In this document: positions 30,801 to 38,012 of the stretch, in pieces
Layout of the letters: each line of letters opens with the position of its first letter
How positions within the stretch are numbered: the first letter of the stretch is position 1
Origin: a bacterium
Lineage (GTDB): Bacteria > Patescibacteriota > Andersenbacteria > UBA10190 > CAIZMI01
DNA length: 40,998 nucleotides
Direction of reading: 5' to 3'
Assembly: GCA_030647555.1 (NCBI GenBank)
Contig: JAUSJG010000015.1
Coordinates: forward strand, 1 to 40,998
The notes under the pieces: generated by a model
Database searches by the model: none
What the model was told of the DNA's origin: nothing
What the model saw: the letters and a program-made list of their open reading frames with translations, nothing else
Position numbers and translations under genes: made by a program

Positions 30801-33800
30801 TAAGTGACCGTTCCCGAATCGGTGTCTACGGTAAGGGTTAAGGTTTCCGCATTGGTTAATTGGAGGTTACCGAGGTTACTGAATGTTCCGGTCACGGTAA
30901 GGTTCTTGCCGTTCAAGTTTAATGTTCCTGCGGTGATGGTGAGGTTATTATTGACCACCGTGTCCGCCGGTAAAGTCCAACTGCCTGATACATTGTTAAA
31001 TGTTAGATTATAATATGGGGTAAGATTGGAAAGCGTGTAACTCCCGCCACCGTCATAAAGAATGATGCCGGAATTAATATCAACGTTAGTAATCGTGATT
31101 GTTTCGGATCCAAGGGCTTCAAGGGTGCCGTTGTTATCCAGCGTGGTGATGGAAAGATTGTTACCGCTGGTGTTTACGGTGGAATTAGAGGAAATAGAAA
31201 GGATATAGAAAGGACTACCGCCGGCGTTAACGGTCTGCGTTCCCGCTTTGTTAAATGTGACGGTGCCGGAACGGGCGGTGAAGGTGCCGGAATTGCTCCA
31301 ATTGCCGGCAACATTCAAACCGTAGTTAGACGCAGTTGCGTCCAATGTGCCCGCGGTGATTGTCAGATTGCCGTTTACCGTAAGCGCGGCTGGTAAATTG
31401 AATGTGGCGCCACTGCCGTTGATTGTTAAATTATTATAGGTGTAATTCTTGAGAGTATAAGGACCACTGGTGCCATAGTACAAAAATGTGCCGTGCGTGG
31501 CGTCTTGCGTGAGTCCGGTGATGGTTTCACCTCCCTGCAGAGCGATTGTTCCGTTGTCGTTGGAAAATGTAGCACTGGTGGCTGTAAGATTTTTGTCATT
31601 CAGATCAAGTGTGCCTGCGGAGTTGGTGAGAGTGGTGGTAACCGTCAGATTGTTTCCTGTGAGTTGCAACGTGCCGACTCCGGAGTGGACAAGTTTTGGT
31701 ATTGTTTTACCACCTGTGTCTAAAGTCTGTATGCCTGTTGCTTTGGTAAATTGCATGGTGCCTCCATTAGCGCCAATGAGAAATGTTCCGCCAGATATAG
31801 TAACATTGCCGGCAAAAGTGGTAGTGAACGCCCCGTAGGCAATATAAATAGAGTTTGAGCCACTGTTGGTAAAGGAAACATCACCGTTAAAGGTGTCTCC
31901 CGCATTAGAGCCAAGCAGCAAATACTTGTTATTGCTGCTGTTGGTAAATGAAGCGGTAGAATTGAAAACTGCCCCGCCCGCTCCTGCCGCGCCATAACCC
32001 AATTCACCGTCGCCATTATTGGTAAATGCGGCAGTGCCGTTGAATGTACCCCCACTAATTTGAATGTCCGGAGCAACCACCGTGATGTTATTGGCAAAGC
32101 TGGTGGTTCCACCCACCAAAAACTTGGCTGAGCCTGTAAGAGTCAGTGAAAGGTCGGCGGTATTGCTGTAAGTCAAACCTCGTACAGACAAGAACCCTGC
32201 TGAAAATCCGCTCCCGCCGACAGAAATGGTTTTAGTAGACGCAAGGCTTCCTGTGCCAGTGTAATTTTGTTCGTTAAACCGTCCCAGAAAAACCCCTGAC
32301 TGAGCTCCGCCGGTTCCATTCGTGTTGTTGACAATAATATTTCCGTTGAAGACGTTTCCCGTACTGTTAAGATAAACTATTATACCAGACGTTCCGGTGT
32401 TAGTAAAAGCAATGTCACCGTTATAAATATTCGCACTAGAGTGGGCTATGCTAAAATATCCACTTCCACTGTTAGCAAAAGAAGACGTTGAGTTAAAAGT
32501 GTTTCCACCTACGCCAGCATCGTTTGAAGACCCGGTCTTGGTGAATGTGGCAGTTCCGTTAAAAATGCCACCGTTTAGGAGAATGCCCGGATACGTCGCC
32601 GTGAACGCGCCGGTGAAGGTTGGAGAAGTTGCGCCGTTTTTCGCGATGGTAAGAGTCGTGCCATCCGCAGTGACAACACCGGAGTTGAATGTCCCGCTTG
32701 TGCGAGTGATTGACCCGCCGGTGATGGTAATGTCTCCGGTGACTGAAACAGCACTACCCGCATATGCAAAAGTTCCACTGCTTAAAGTAAAAGTGCCCGA
32801 ATCAGTAATTGCTCCGGCGCCTGCGGAAAACACGCCGTCGGCTTGGGTAAAGCCGTTGGTTCCAACGGTGACGGTGTAGCTTGCTGATTGTGTAATGGTT
32901 CCGGTGTAACCGCTGGCAATGTTGATGCCTTTGACACTGGCGTTTTGGTCTATGGTGGCGTTACCGGTGGCGGAGGAATTGAACACTGCAATGTCGCTGG
33001 CGGTTGGAACCGCTCCGCCTTGCCAGTTGCCGGCTGTGCTCCACAAGTTGTCGCCCGAACCATTGGTCCAGACAAAATTTCCGCCAGTAATAGCTTCCTG
33101 CGAGCCGAGGGTCTGGTAAGTCGCAGGTGAGGACTGGTTATTGTATTCCGTGGCAATCCAGGTGGCGGAGCGGGCAGTGGAGGAGATGCGGACTTCGTCA
33201 AGAGTACCGGTAAAAGAATAGTTACCGCCTGGATTTGTCTGATAGGATGAGATATATCCTGGTATTCCGCTAATAGTCTGATTATTTTGCGAAAACGAAC
33301 CGTCAAGGATGTTATTATTATTGTTATACATACGGATCGTCTTTGCGACTGAATCGACACTGACCGCAATATAATGCCAACCGCCATCCAACCATGTTTG
33401 TGCACTGGATGTGCCAATAACGGAACCTACACTTCCGTCGGACCACTGAAGTTGCAGGGTGTTGGTTCCGCTGTCTATATAGAGCCACTGGAAATTATTA
33501 CCCCCTTGAGCACCGCGTTGCCATAAACCCGGCCAAGCCCCTGGAAAGCTGACAAATTTAAACCATCCTGTATAAGTCATTGACGTATACGACATCCCTG
33601 AAAGCGTGCTCAAATAATCACTCGTCCCATTAAACGTCAGCGCGCCATCAGCTTTGCCTGTGGTGGTCAGTGCGCTTGTATTCTGCTGGGCTGTGCCGGT
33701 ATTGGCATTTGATGTTGATTCAGAAACGGTGGTGTTGGCGGCATTTTCTTTCAAGTGCCACACCCCTTTATAATTCGCGTCCCACACATTCGCCGCATCC

Positions 33801-35191
33801 TGCTGGCTCGCGGCAGAGGTATTGCCATAATATAGGTATAGGGTGGTATTGGTTGAGACAGATAGTGTGGGAATCTTCACCCACACCCAGAGCTCGCCTG
33901 TTGCCGAGGTGTATTTTTCTATTTCATGGGAGAGCTTGGTTGTGCCGTCTGAAGAGGTAATCACGATGTCATTGCCGGTTGATTGAGCATTGGCGGCGAT
34001 ATTGGCGTCAGTGGCAAAATAGATTAAAAGCGGGAAGTTGGTTTGGTCAGAGGTGGAGACAACTGTGCTTGAGACGGTGAGCTGTTTTCTGTAAGACCAA
34101 CCTGTGTACCACCCCGCCGGGTCCACAATGTAGTCAAATTCAACACCACCTCCGACCACCTTCAAGTCAAACTCGTCTGTGGGGGTCTGGAGGTTGGTGA
34201 GAAGGATTTGGTAGGTGTTTTCTTTATCAATGTTTTCAAAAGTTGCAATCTTTTCTCCTTCTTTAACATTGCCGTCTTCGTCTGTATAAACCGGATAGAC
34301 TTCAATCTTTGGTTTTTGATCATTGAAAATTGATAATTGATAATTCCTTGCGAACAAGGTGATGTCCTTAGTGTTATCTAACACTTGCTGAAAAGTGACT
34401 CTCACAGTTTGGTTTTGTTTGATACTTGCCCAGCTTCCGTCTTGACTCTTTACCTTGTCGTAGATGTCACTGATTATTTCTTTGTTCTCGTCTAATTGAA
34501 AAGCTTTACTGATGTAGATGATTTCAAAGACTTGGGTGGAGAGATGCGGGACGGTCCATTCGATGTAATCCAACTTGCCGTTATCATTTCTGTCTTCGGC
34601 TTTGAACGGCATGGCTTGGTTATTGTTGTTCTGCCATTTGATTTGGATTTTGTTTTCTTGCCCCACTTTGTAAATCTCGGGGATTTCCGTGCCGGTGACG
34701 ACGTTTTGGTAGGCGGAGGCGCCGGTCGTCGCGTTTTGGTCATTAGAGTTTAGGGTTTTGTTGGGATTTGGGATTTGGACATTGGGATTTACCGTCTCGT
34801 CCGGTGCGGAAAGTGTCACCAGCTTCCCCGTATCCGTGTCTTCTTCTGTTTTCGTGATATTGGGCTTTCCCTCCGGTGTCGCCGTGGGACTGGGATTAGG
34901 AACGGGGGTAACGGGCGGAGTAACGACGGGCGTTGGATCGGGAGTTGGTAGCGGTGTAGGATTTGGAGTCGGTGTTGGATCAGAAGTGGACATCGGTGTT
35001 GAAGTGGGAGTTGCTTCACCCAGTACCACTCCCGAAGTGGCCAACGTGTCCACTTCGGGAGTGGTACTGGTCTCTTGCGATGAAGCAAAGCCCTCCTCCG
35101 CGGAAAGCTTCGGCGTGGCATAGCTAAACCAACCCATAAATAAAATAACAGTCAGAGTGACAAGAAAGACCGATTTAAAAGTTCTTAACAT
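27866..35191 (-). CDS. Giant secreted surface protein (DUF2341, LamG-like, beta repeats, fibronectin type III)
   Basis: A 2441-residue protein. Signal peptide about 1-31; Pro/Thr linker 60-110; beta domain ~160-355; DUF2341 ~360-470 (GWSYRKQLTVSSTVVSTSDQTNFPLLIYF); LamG/concanavalin-like ~475-690. From ~705 to 1660 there are many repeats of the form GNLTITAGTLDLNGKNLTV, as in autotransporter-type beta-helices. Two fibronectin III domains follow (~1745-1920, each with WDW/WSWTDNSS(N/G)E(S/T)GFKL), an Ig-like domain (~1930-2035), a helical region (~2080-2350) with two related ~75-residue units, and a last fibronectin-like domain (~2357-2441). There is no visible membrane anchor or sorting signal. 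Three stretches are repeat-derived: residues 41-58, 135-153 and 283-291. Probably an adhesin or cell-contact protein. Confidence 0.92.
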   Translation of the reverse strand: MLRTFKSVFLVTLTVILFMGWFSYATPKLSAEEGFASSQETSTTPEVDTLATSGVVLGEATPTSTPMSTSDPTPTPNPTPLPTPDPTPVVTPPVTPVPNPSPTATPEGKPNITKTEEDTDTGKLVTLSAPDETVNPNVQIPNPNKTLNSNDQNATTGASAYQNVVTGTEIPEIYKVGQENKIQIKWQNNNNQAMPFKAEDRNDNGKLDYIEWTVPHLSTQVFEIIYISKAFQLDENKEIISDIYDKVKSQDGSWASIKQNQTVRVTFQQVLDNTKDITLFARNYQLSIFNDQKPKIEVYPVYTDEDGNVKEGEKIATFENIDKENTYQILLTNLQTPTDEFDLKVVGGGVEFDYIVDPAGWYTGWSYRKQLTVSSTVVSTSDQTNFPLLIYFATDANIAANAQSTGNDIVITSSDGTTKLSHEIEKYTSATGELWVWVKIPTLSVSTNTTLYLYYGNTSAASQQDAANVWDANYKGVWHLKENAANTTVSESTSNANTGTAQQNTSALTTTGKADGALTFNGTSDYLSTLSGMSYTSMTYTGWFKFVSFPGAWPGLWQRGAQGGNNFQWLYIDSGTNTLQLQWSDGSVGSVIGTSSAQTWLDGGWHYIAVSVDSVAKTIRMYNNNNNILDGSFSQNNQTISGIPGYISSYQTNPGGNYSFTGTLDEVRISSTARSATWIATEYNNQSSPATYQTLGSQEAITGGNFVWTNGSGDNLWSTAGNWQGGAVPTASDIAVFNSSATGNATIDQNASVKGINIASGYTGTITQSASYTVTVGTNGFTQADGVFSAGAGAITDSGTFTLSSGTFAYAGSAVSVTGDITITGGSITRTSGTFNSGVVTADGTTLTIAKNGATSPTFTGAFTATYPGILLNGGIFNGTATFTKTGSSNDAGVGGNTFNSTSSFANSGSGYFSIAHSSANIYNGDIAFTNTGTSGIIVYLNSTGNVFNGNIIVNNTNGTGGAQSGVFLGRFNEQNYTGTGSLASTKTISVGGSGFSAGFLSVRGLTYSNTADLSLTLTGSAKFLVGGTTSFANNITVVAPDIQISGGTFNGTAAFTNNGDGELGYGAAGAGGAVFNSTASFTNSSNNKYLLLGSNAGDTFNGDVSFTNSGSNSIYIAYGAFTTTFAGNVTISGGTFLIGANGGTMQFTKATGIQTLDTGGKTIPKLVHSGVGTLQLTGNNLTVTTTLTNSAGTLDLNDKNLTATSATFSNDNGTIALQGGETITGLTQDATHGTFLYYGTSGPYTLKNYTYNNLTINGSGATFNLPAALTVNGNLTITAGTLDATASNYGLNVAGNWSNSGTFTARSGTVTFNKAGTQTVNAGGSPFYILSISSNSTVNTSGNNLSITTLDNNGTLEALGSETITITNVDINSGIILYDGGGSYTLSNLTPYYNLTFNNVSGSWTLPADTVVNNNLTITAGTLNLNGKNLTVTGTFSNLGNLQLTNAETLTLTVDTDSGTVTYTGTGIQTTWNYPSNNLFYNLTLNATGGTYKLPGLLTVNGNLTLTEGILDLNGFNLTVGGNIVRTNGTFANTTGRTLTLNGTTQNINTGEVAWDTVTVNSGVTAGSNLSITNLLSIAVTKTLSLASYIWSLVGNLLNLGTINEGTGRLDATATDFLITDSNFDEAGAISLDVDKLYITVSDKDGNLNGTVPDTITGAVAVTCGADEESLVLTETGNATMVFRYTGGLTVNLLSGSPTTENGILECADNATITAQYTDPQNNSDQLTDTTLATVDTVPVAPSGLTATVLSSSSIKWDWTDNSSNESGFKLYSSTGTLLATVSTGVTTYTETSLSENTTYNRKVVSYNNAGNSAYSSTVSALTKLNAPSLLSGTAISSTAITWSWTDNSSGETGFKLFDENNDLIKTITTANTTSYTETSLTRGQSYTRKVASYNNEGTSISSNSVTVATLALAPASPKLYAPAPDSELSTLTPSFTFGRVATVDGIKSYTLFIYTTAGTTKSYTIDNLSPGSTVDNSDYTASANQDTITITLKSEAGLVKGPHTWKVRATDNNNATGDSDFLSFTIVLLETVTTVPSPVVSVSPTPAPLEELAVKPLTPAEITKQYQAGKTPSRTSPALWLDNLEKQAELRAEKQALNLDAFLGRFFPIDKLIAFTNGIISFWEGLKSTLLAWFNFAKDQTIAFFMNANTTIRYRVITIAMTFMQDTENWWERMMWEGRSNRLALAEQSERFTNLAVNPAQRLANNLQASVFGMMEKIQGINVPKDAILADITANQTALKQSTNRLVEGTVDFFGRQFNATKQTTISLFAGAHTTFRYKVLAGTVTIAKNTGTWLHNLMSQGRENRLALAGGGTRVANFMVEPVQRVTERLRLASVGSLEALQGKYEQGLSIGDIHLSEITNNTAVLNWTTSHVTRAKVNYGESLMYGQEIFINDYRNQQTAKLTNLKPNTKYYFEIIVTDLQKEQTYDAYYGFVTKGE
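34321..34346. repeat. AT-rich repeat fragment in frame inside the giant gene
   Basis: ATTGAAAATTGATAATTGAT words identical in type to the ends of the elements at 820 and 37858. On the coding strand it reads NYQLSIFND (residues 283-291). Confidence 0.7.
34745..34792. repeat. AAATCCCAA-type repeat in frame inside the giant gene
   Basis: The coding strand reads NPNVQIPNPNKTLNSNDQN (residues 135-153). The DNA words TTGTTGGGATTTGGGATTTGG match the intergenic repeat at 22921-23045. Confidence 0.75.
35020..35070. repeat. Palindrome (CCWGTACCAC family) in frame inside the giant gene, copy 3
   Basis: Twenty-one perfect pairs (35020-35040 with 35050-35070), arms starting CCAGTACCAC and ending AAGTGG, 9-base loop. 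It encodes residues 41-58, just after the signal peptide. Confidence 0.9.
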
Positions 35192-35425
35192 ACGTATTTG
35201 TATTCCTGATTATTGTAGCACGAAAACCGCTTTGTCATTGAAGCACAACCGAACAATGATCAAGAAAACGTAGAATCGTCGCGCCCACTTCCGATGTGGC
35301 CACTATGTCAAATACCTTAACCTGTGATTACACAAAGGCTTCTTGATATTGTTGTGAAGTTTTGCTAGGGTTAACCTCGTTGGGAGTCGCATAGATTGGA
35401 TCTATACCGGCTCCTTTTTACGCTA

Positions 35426-35453
35426 TTGACATTCTTCGCCATTTTGATATAGT
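35426..35453 (+). promoter_or_regulatory. Orphan plus-strand promoter facing hepT
   Basis: TTGACA (35426-35431), 16 bases, TATAGT (35448-35453). No plus-strand gene follows; a transcript from ~35460 would run antisense into hepT/mntA. The rest of the 35192-35507 gap shows no gene; CCACTTCCGATGTGG at 35286 is a weak relative of the palindrome family. Confidence 0.45.
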
Positions 35454-35507
35454 CGGTACGTTATCCATTTATCCAAGGCTCTCGCGAGTACAAATAGGTG
35501 GATTTCT

Positions 35508-35957
35508 TTAATTTAGGGGCTTTGTATCTTTCAAAAACTTTTCAATATAACTGATGAATTCACCCAAATCGCCTAGATTTTCTTTTATAACCGTCAAGAG
35601 TTCTTTCGGTTCTATTTTCCAATAAAGATGTACCAATCGGTTTCTGTAGCCCGCCATTCCCTTTATTTTCTGGCTAAAATCTTTTGATAAGACGTTATAA
35701 TCACCCAATGACAAAATAACCTGGGTATAGTCCTTTTTCTTTCCGTTTTGAGGAATTCGCGACAAAATATGCGTTCCGATTGTCAAAACCGCTTCAATGG
35801 CAATTCTTAAATGATAAGCCGATAGATTGTAATTGTCGTTATCTTTTAAGAATTCATCTAAATCCATCTTCTGAAACTTTTCCAATTCCAAAACAACGTT
35901 TTTAATATCGCCTATCCGTTCAATTATTTTTTCTTTATTGAAATTTTCTTCCATCAT
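35508..35957 (-). CDS. hepT: HepT-type HEPN toxin
   Basis: A 149-residue all-alpha HEPN (DUF86-like) protein. The catalytic RNase motif R-x4-H-x-Y is complete: RNRLVHLY in GMAGYRNRLVHLYWKIEP. In characterised HepT/MntA pairs the antitoxin adds AMP groups to this Tyr and silences the RNase. The conserved helix NYNLSAYHLRIAIEAVLTIGTHI is also present. The start is 1 base after the mntA stop, so the two are co-translated, with antitoxin first as usual for this family. Two adjacent ATGs are possible starts (35957, 35954). Confidence 0.9.
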   Translation of the reverse strand: MMEENFNKEKIIERIGDIKNVVLELEKFQKMDLDEFLKDNDNYNLSAYHLRIAIEAVLTIGTHILSRIPQNGKKKDYTQVILSLGDYNVLSKDFSQKIKGMAGYRNRLVHLYWKIEPKELLTVIKENLGDLGEFISYIEKFLKDTKPLN

Positions 35958-35958
35958 T

Positions 35959-36369
35959 TTATTTCGCAGAAAACGCTAAGACGCCTTTAAAATACTCATC
36001 TATAAAATATTTATAATCCCTGTAATAATTGGCGATTTTTTCCTCAAAATTCATCGAATTTTCTTTATTTTTTGAATAAATCAACTGACCGTCGTTGATA
36101 ATTTTATACTGAAAATGCAACAAGACCTCGTCAATAAAAACCAAGTCAATTTTTGCTTCGGCAAAACACGACGATAAATCGGAAAAAATGTTCCCATATA
36201 ATTTTCCCCTTTCTTCTTCTTTAGGCAGGCCGTTTTTGAACCTTATTCCAATATCAAGATCACTGTCTTCTCTCGCAAAACCGGAAATTCTTGAGCCAAA
36301 CAGATAAACATCAGCCAAGCTGTATTTTTCTGCCATCTCTTTTAATTTTTCTTCGTTAAATTCAACCAT
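35959..36369 (-). CDS. mntA: MntA-type nucleotidyltransferase antitoxin
   Basis: A 136-residue minimal nucleotidyltransferase. The signature GSRISGFAREDSDLDIGI (GSRxxGxxxxxSDxDI) and the third acidic residue in IDLVFID complete the catalytic triad. The N-terminal helix and the C-terminal YYRDYKYFIDEYFKGVLAF are typical. Its family neutralises HepT by AMPylation. The promoter is TTGGAA-16-TATGAT, ending 6 bases before the ATG. A 20-bp inverted repeat lies about 90 bases upstream. Confidence 0.9.
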   Translation of the reverse strand: MVEFNEEKLKEMAEKYSLADVYLFGSRISGFAREDSDLDIGIRFKNGLPKEEERGKLYGNIFSDLSSCFAEAKIDLVFIDEVLLHFQYKIINDGQLIYSKNKENSMNFEEKIANYYRDYKYFIDEYFKGVLAFSAK

Positions 36370-36375
36370 TTTCCC

Positions 36376-36403
36376 ATCATATCACAAATCAAAAATTTTC
36401 CAA
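36376..36403 (-). promoter_or_regulatory. Promoter of mntA-hepT (leaderless)
   Basis: Minus strand TTGGAA (36398-36403), 16 bases, TATGAT (36376-36381), and 6 bases to the ATG at 36369. Confidence 0.5.
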
Positions 36404-36460
36404 TGGACACAAAAACCCTGCCTGCAACATCCTTGTGTTTAGTATCCTGTTGTCCAAGCA

Positions 36461-36536
36461 ACCGTTCACGGAGCGGAGCAACCTCTTTGTCCCCCGTAGC
36501 ATTGTGCGAAGGGAGATGCTCCGCTCCGTGAACGGT
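36461..36536. repeat. 20-bp inverted repeat enclosing a CCCCCGTAGC unit
   Basis: ACCGTTCACGGAGCGGAGCA (36461-36480) and its perfect complement at 36517-36536. The loop contains CCCCCGTAGC...GCGAAGGGAG, related to the hairpin at 12181-12206. It lies between the glycerate kinase stop and the mntA promoter. Confidence 0.8.
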
Positions 36537-36547
36537 GCAGGATTAAA

Positions 36548-37834
36548 TTATTTTTTTAACACCAAAAACAAATCTGATATGTTGATGTTCATTAGACCCG
36601 TATAAACCTGGCTGCCGGTTTTTTTAGTAAATTCGAAGGAGTTGTTTTCGGCTAAATATTTTTTCGTATCCAGTCGCAATTTCTTTGCTTTTAATACGAC
36701 TTCCGTATCGGTCAACGCTCCAGCGGCAGCAGAATTGTCGTGACCGTCGGACGCAACCGAAAGCAAAACTGTATTAACTGGAATTTTTTCTAAAGCCCCC
36801 ATGGCCACTTCATAGTTTCTACCTCCATGGCCACGTCCTGTTATATGAACCGTCGTCTCTCCGGCAGCAATTAAAGCTTCGCCGCGCTTCACGCTTTTTA
36901 CCAGCATTTCCCCCACTTCACGTGCTTCCCCGGACAGCGCGGTCGATAAGACCCGCGGTTTAAATCCCGCTTTTCGCGCCGCTTCTACCATCGCTCGCAC
37001 CGCCACAACATTGTTTACAACTAAAACATTCTGGACTTTCTTAAACAATCCTGTGTCGTTTGGCGTCTCTACTAAATCACCGGCAACGATTTTGCACGTC
37101 TTCGCCACCCCATACTTTATTAAAATACGTTTTGCGTCTTTCGCTGTCGTAGAGTCTAACACCGTCGGGCCCGACGCAATCATCCCAATATCATCACCGG
37201 GCACATCGGAAAAAATCAGCCCAACAATTGTTGCGGAATGCGCCATTTTCACCAGTTGCCCACCCTGCAATGCCGACAAATGTTTTCTGACAGTATTCAT
37301 TTCCTTAATCGTTGCTCCGGCGCGCATCAGGTTTTTTGTCACACAAACAAAGTTTTCTAGTCGAATACTGTACGGCCAGAAAAGCAGCGCCGAGCCCCCA
37401 CCCGAAACAATCGTAATCACCAGATCTTTCGGACCCGTTTGTTTAAGCAGAGCGACAATTTCCGCCGTCGCTTTTAAATTTCTAGCACTTGGAAAAGGGT
37501 GAGTTCCGGCAATACTTTTGATATGTTGCAGTTTGGCACTGCACACATCGATCACCACGCCCCCCGTGATGCGTTTGCTCAGCATTTTTTCTAAAACTCG
37601 CGCTGTTTCTACCGATGCCTTACCGCATCCGATCACAAAAATTTTCTCGTAATTTTCCAAGTCGTAAACTTTCTTTCCCACCCGCAAATTACCTCCATTC
37701 ACAGCCACATGCCTCCGAATCGCCGTTTCCGTGCTTACCGCCGTCATTCCCGCTTCAAAAATATCCAAGGCAACGCGCCGCAAAGGCGTTGAGATAAGAG
37801 AGTTATAGTTACTAACTATGTGCTTAACAGACAT
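36548..37834 (-). CDS. Glycerate 2-kinase (GckA/TtuD type, DUF4147-MOFRL)
   Basis: A 428-residue enzyme phosphorylating glycerate to 2-phosphoglycerate. N-terminal DUF4147 domain: IFVIGCGKASVETARVLE (65-82), AGTHPFPSARNL, ITIVSGGGSALLFWP and NTVRKHLSALQGGQLVKMA, then FSDVPGDDIGMIASGPTVLD. The C-terminal MOFRL domain has AGETTVHITGRGHGGRNYEVAM and the active-site region VASDGHDNSAAAGALTD. The start is ATG 37834 (MSVKHIV); 13 more in-frame codons exist upstream but run into the promoter. A TATATT -10 box ends 6 bases before this ATG. The product could feed lower glycolysis. Confidence 0.93.
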   Translation of the reverse strand: MSVKHIVSNYNSLISTPLRRVALDIFEAGMTAVSTETAIRRHVAVNGGNLRVGKKVYDLENYEKIFVIGCGKASVETARVLEKMLSKRITGGVVIDVCSAKLQHIKSIAGTHPFPSARNLKATAEIVALLKQTGPKDLVITIVSGGGSALLFWPYSIRLENFVCVTKNLMRAGATIKEMNTVRKHLSALQGGQLVKMAHSATIVGLIFSDVPGDDIGMIASGPTVLDSTTAKDAKRILIKYGVAKTCKIVAGDLVETPNDTGLFKKVQNVLVVNNVVAVRAMVEAARKAGFKPRVLSTALSGEAREVGEMLVKSVKRGEALIAAGETTVHITGRGHGGRNYEVAMGALEKIPVNTVLLSVASDGHDNSAAAGALTDTEVVLKAKKLRLDTKKYLAENNSFEFTKKTGSQVYTGLMNINISDLFLVLKK

Positions 37835-37840
37835 GGTTTT

Positions 37841-37846
37841 AATATA
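37841..37846 (-). promoter_or_regulatory. -10 box of the glycerate kinase gene (leaderless)
   Basis: TATATT on the minus strand, 6 bases before ATG 37834. A TTGAAA 14 bases further upstream comes from the AT-rich element and could serve as a poorly spaced -35. Confidence 0.4.
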
Positions 37847-37857
37847 ACACAGTGGCG

Positions 37858-38011
37858 AATTTTCAATTATCAATTCCCAATTTTCAATTAATTATCCAGC
37901 CTTCGCTAAAGCTTCGGCCGGCAGGCAATGGCTCAATTATCAATTACGGCGTCGTCTTTTGATAATTTAAGACTTGATCATTAATTGATAATTGACCATT
38001 GAAAATTGATC
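37858..38011. repeat. AT-rich interspersed element with terminal inverted repeats, copy B
   Basis: About 154 bases, collinear with copy A (820-1013) apart from an internal deletion of about 32 bases. Like copy A it lies directly after the stop of a minus-strand gene (38013). Its ends are inverted TCAATT/AATTGA words. Confidence 0.75.
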
Positions 38012-38012
38012 A

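Noticed and set aside
34758-35123. Gly/Val-rich plus-strand frame opposite the 5' end of the giant gene
   Set aside because: It mirrors the Pro/Thr linker and signal peptide of the minus-strand gene; its composition is explained by the complementary codons.
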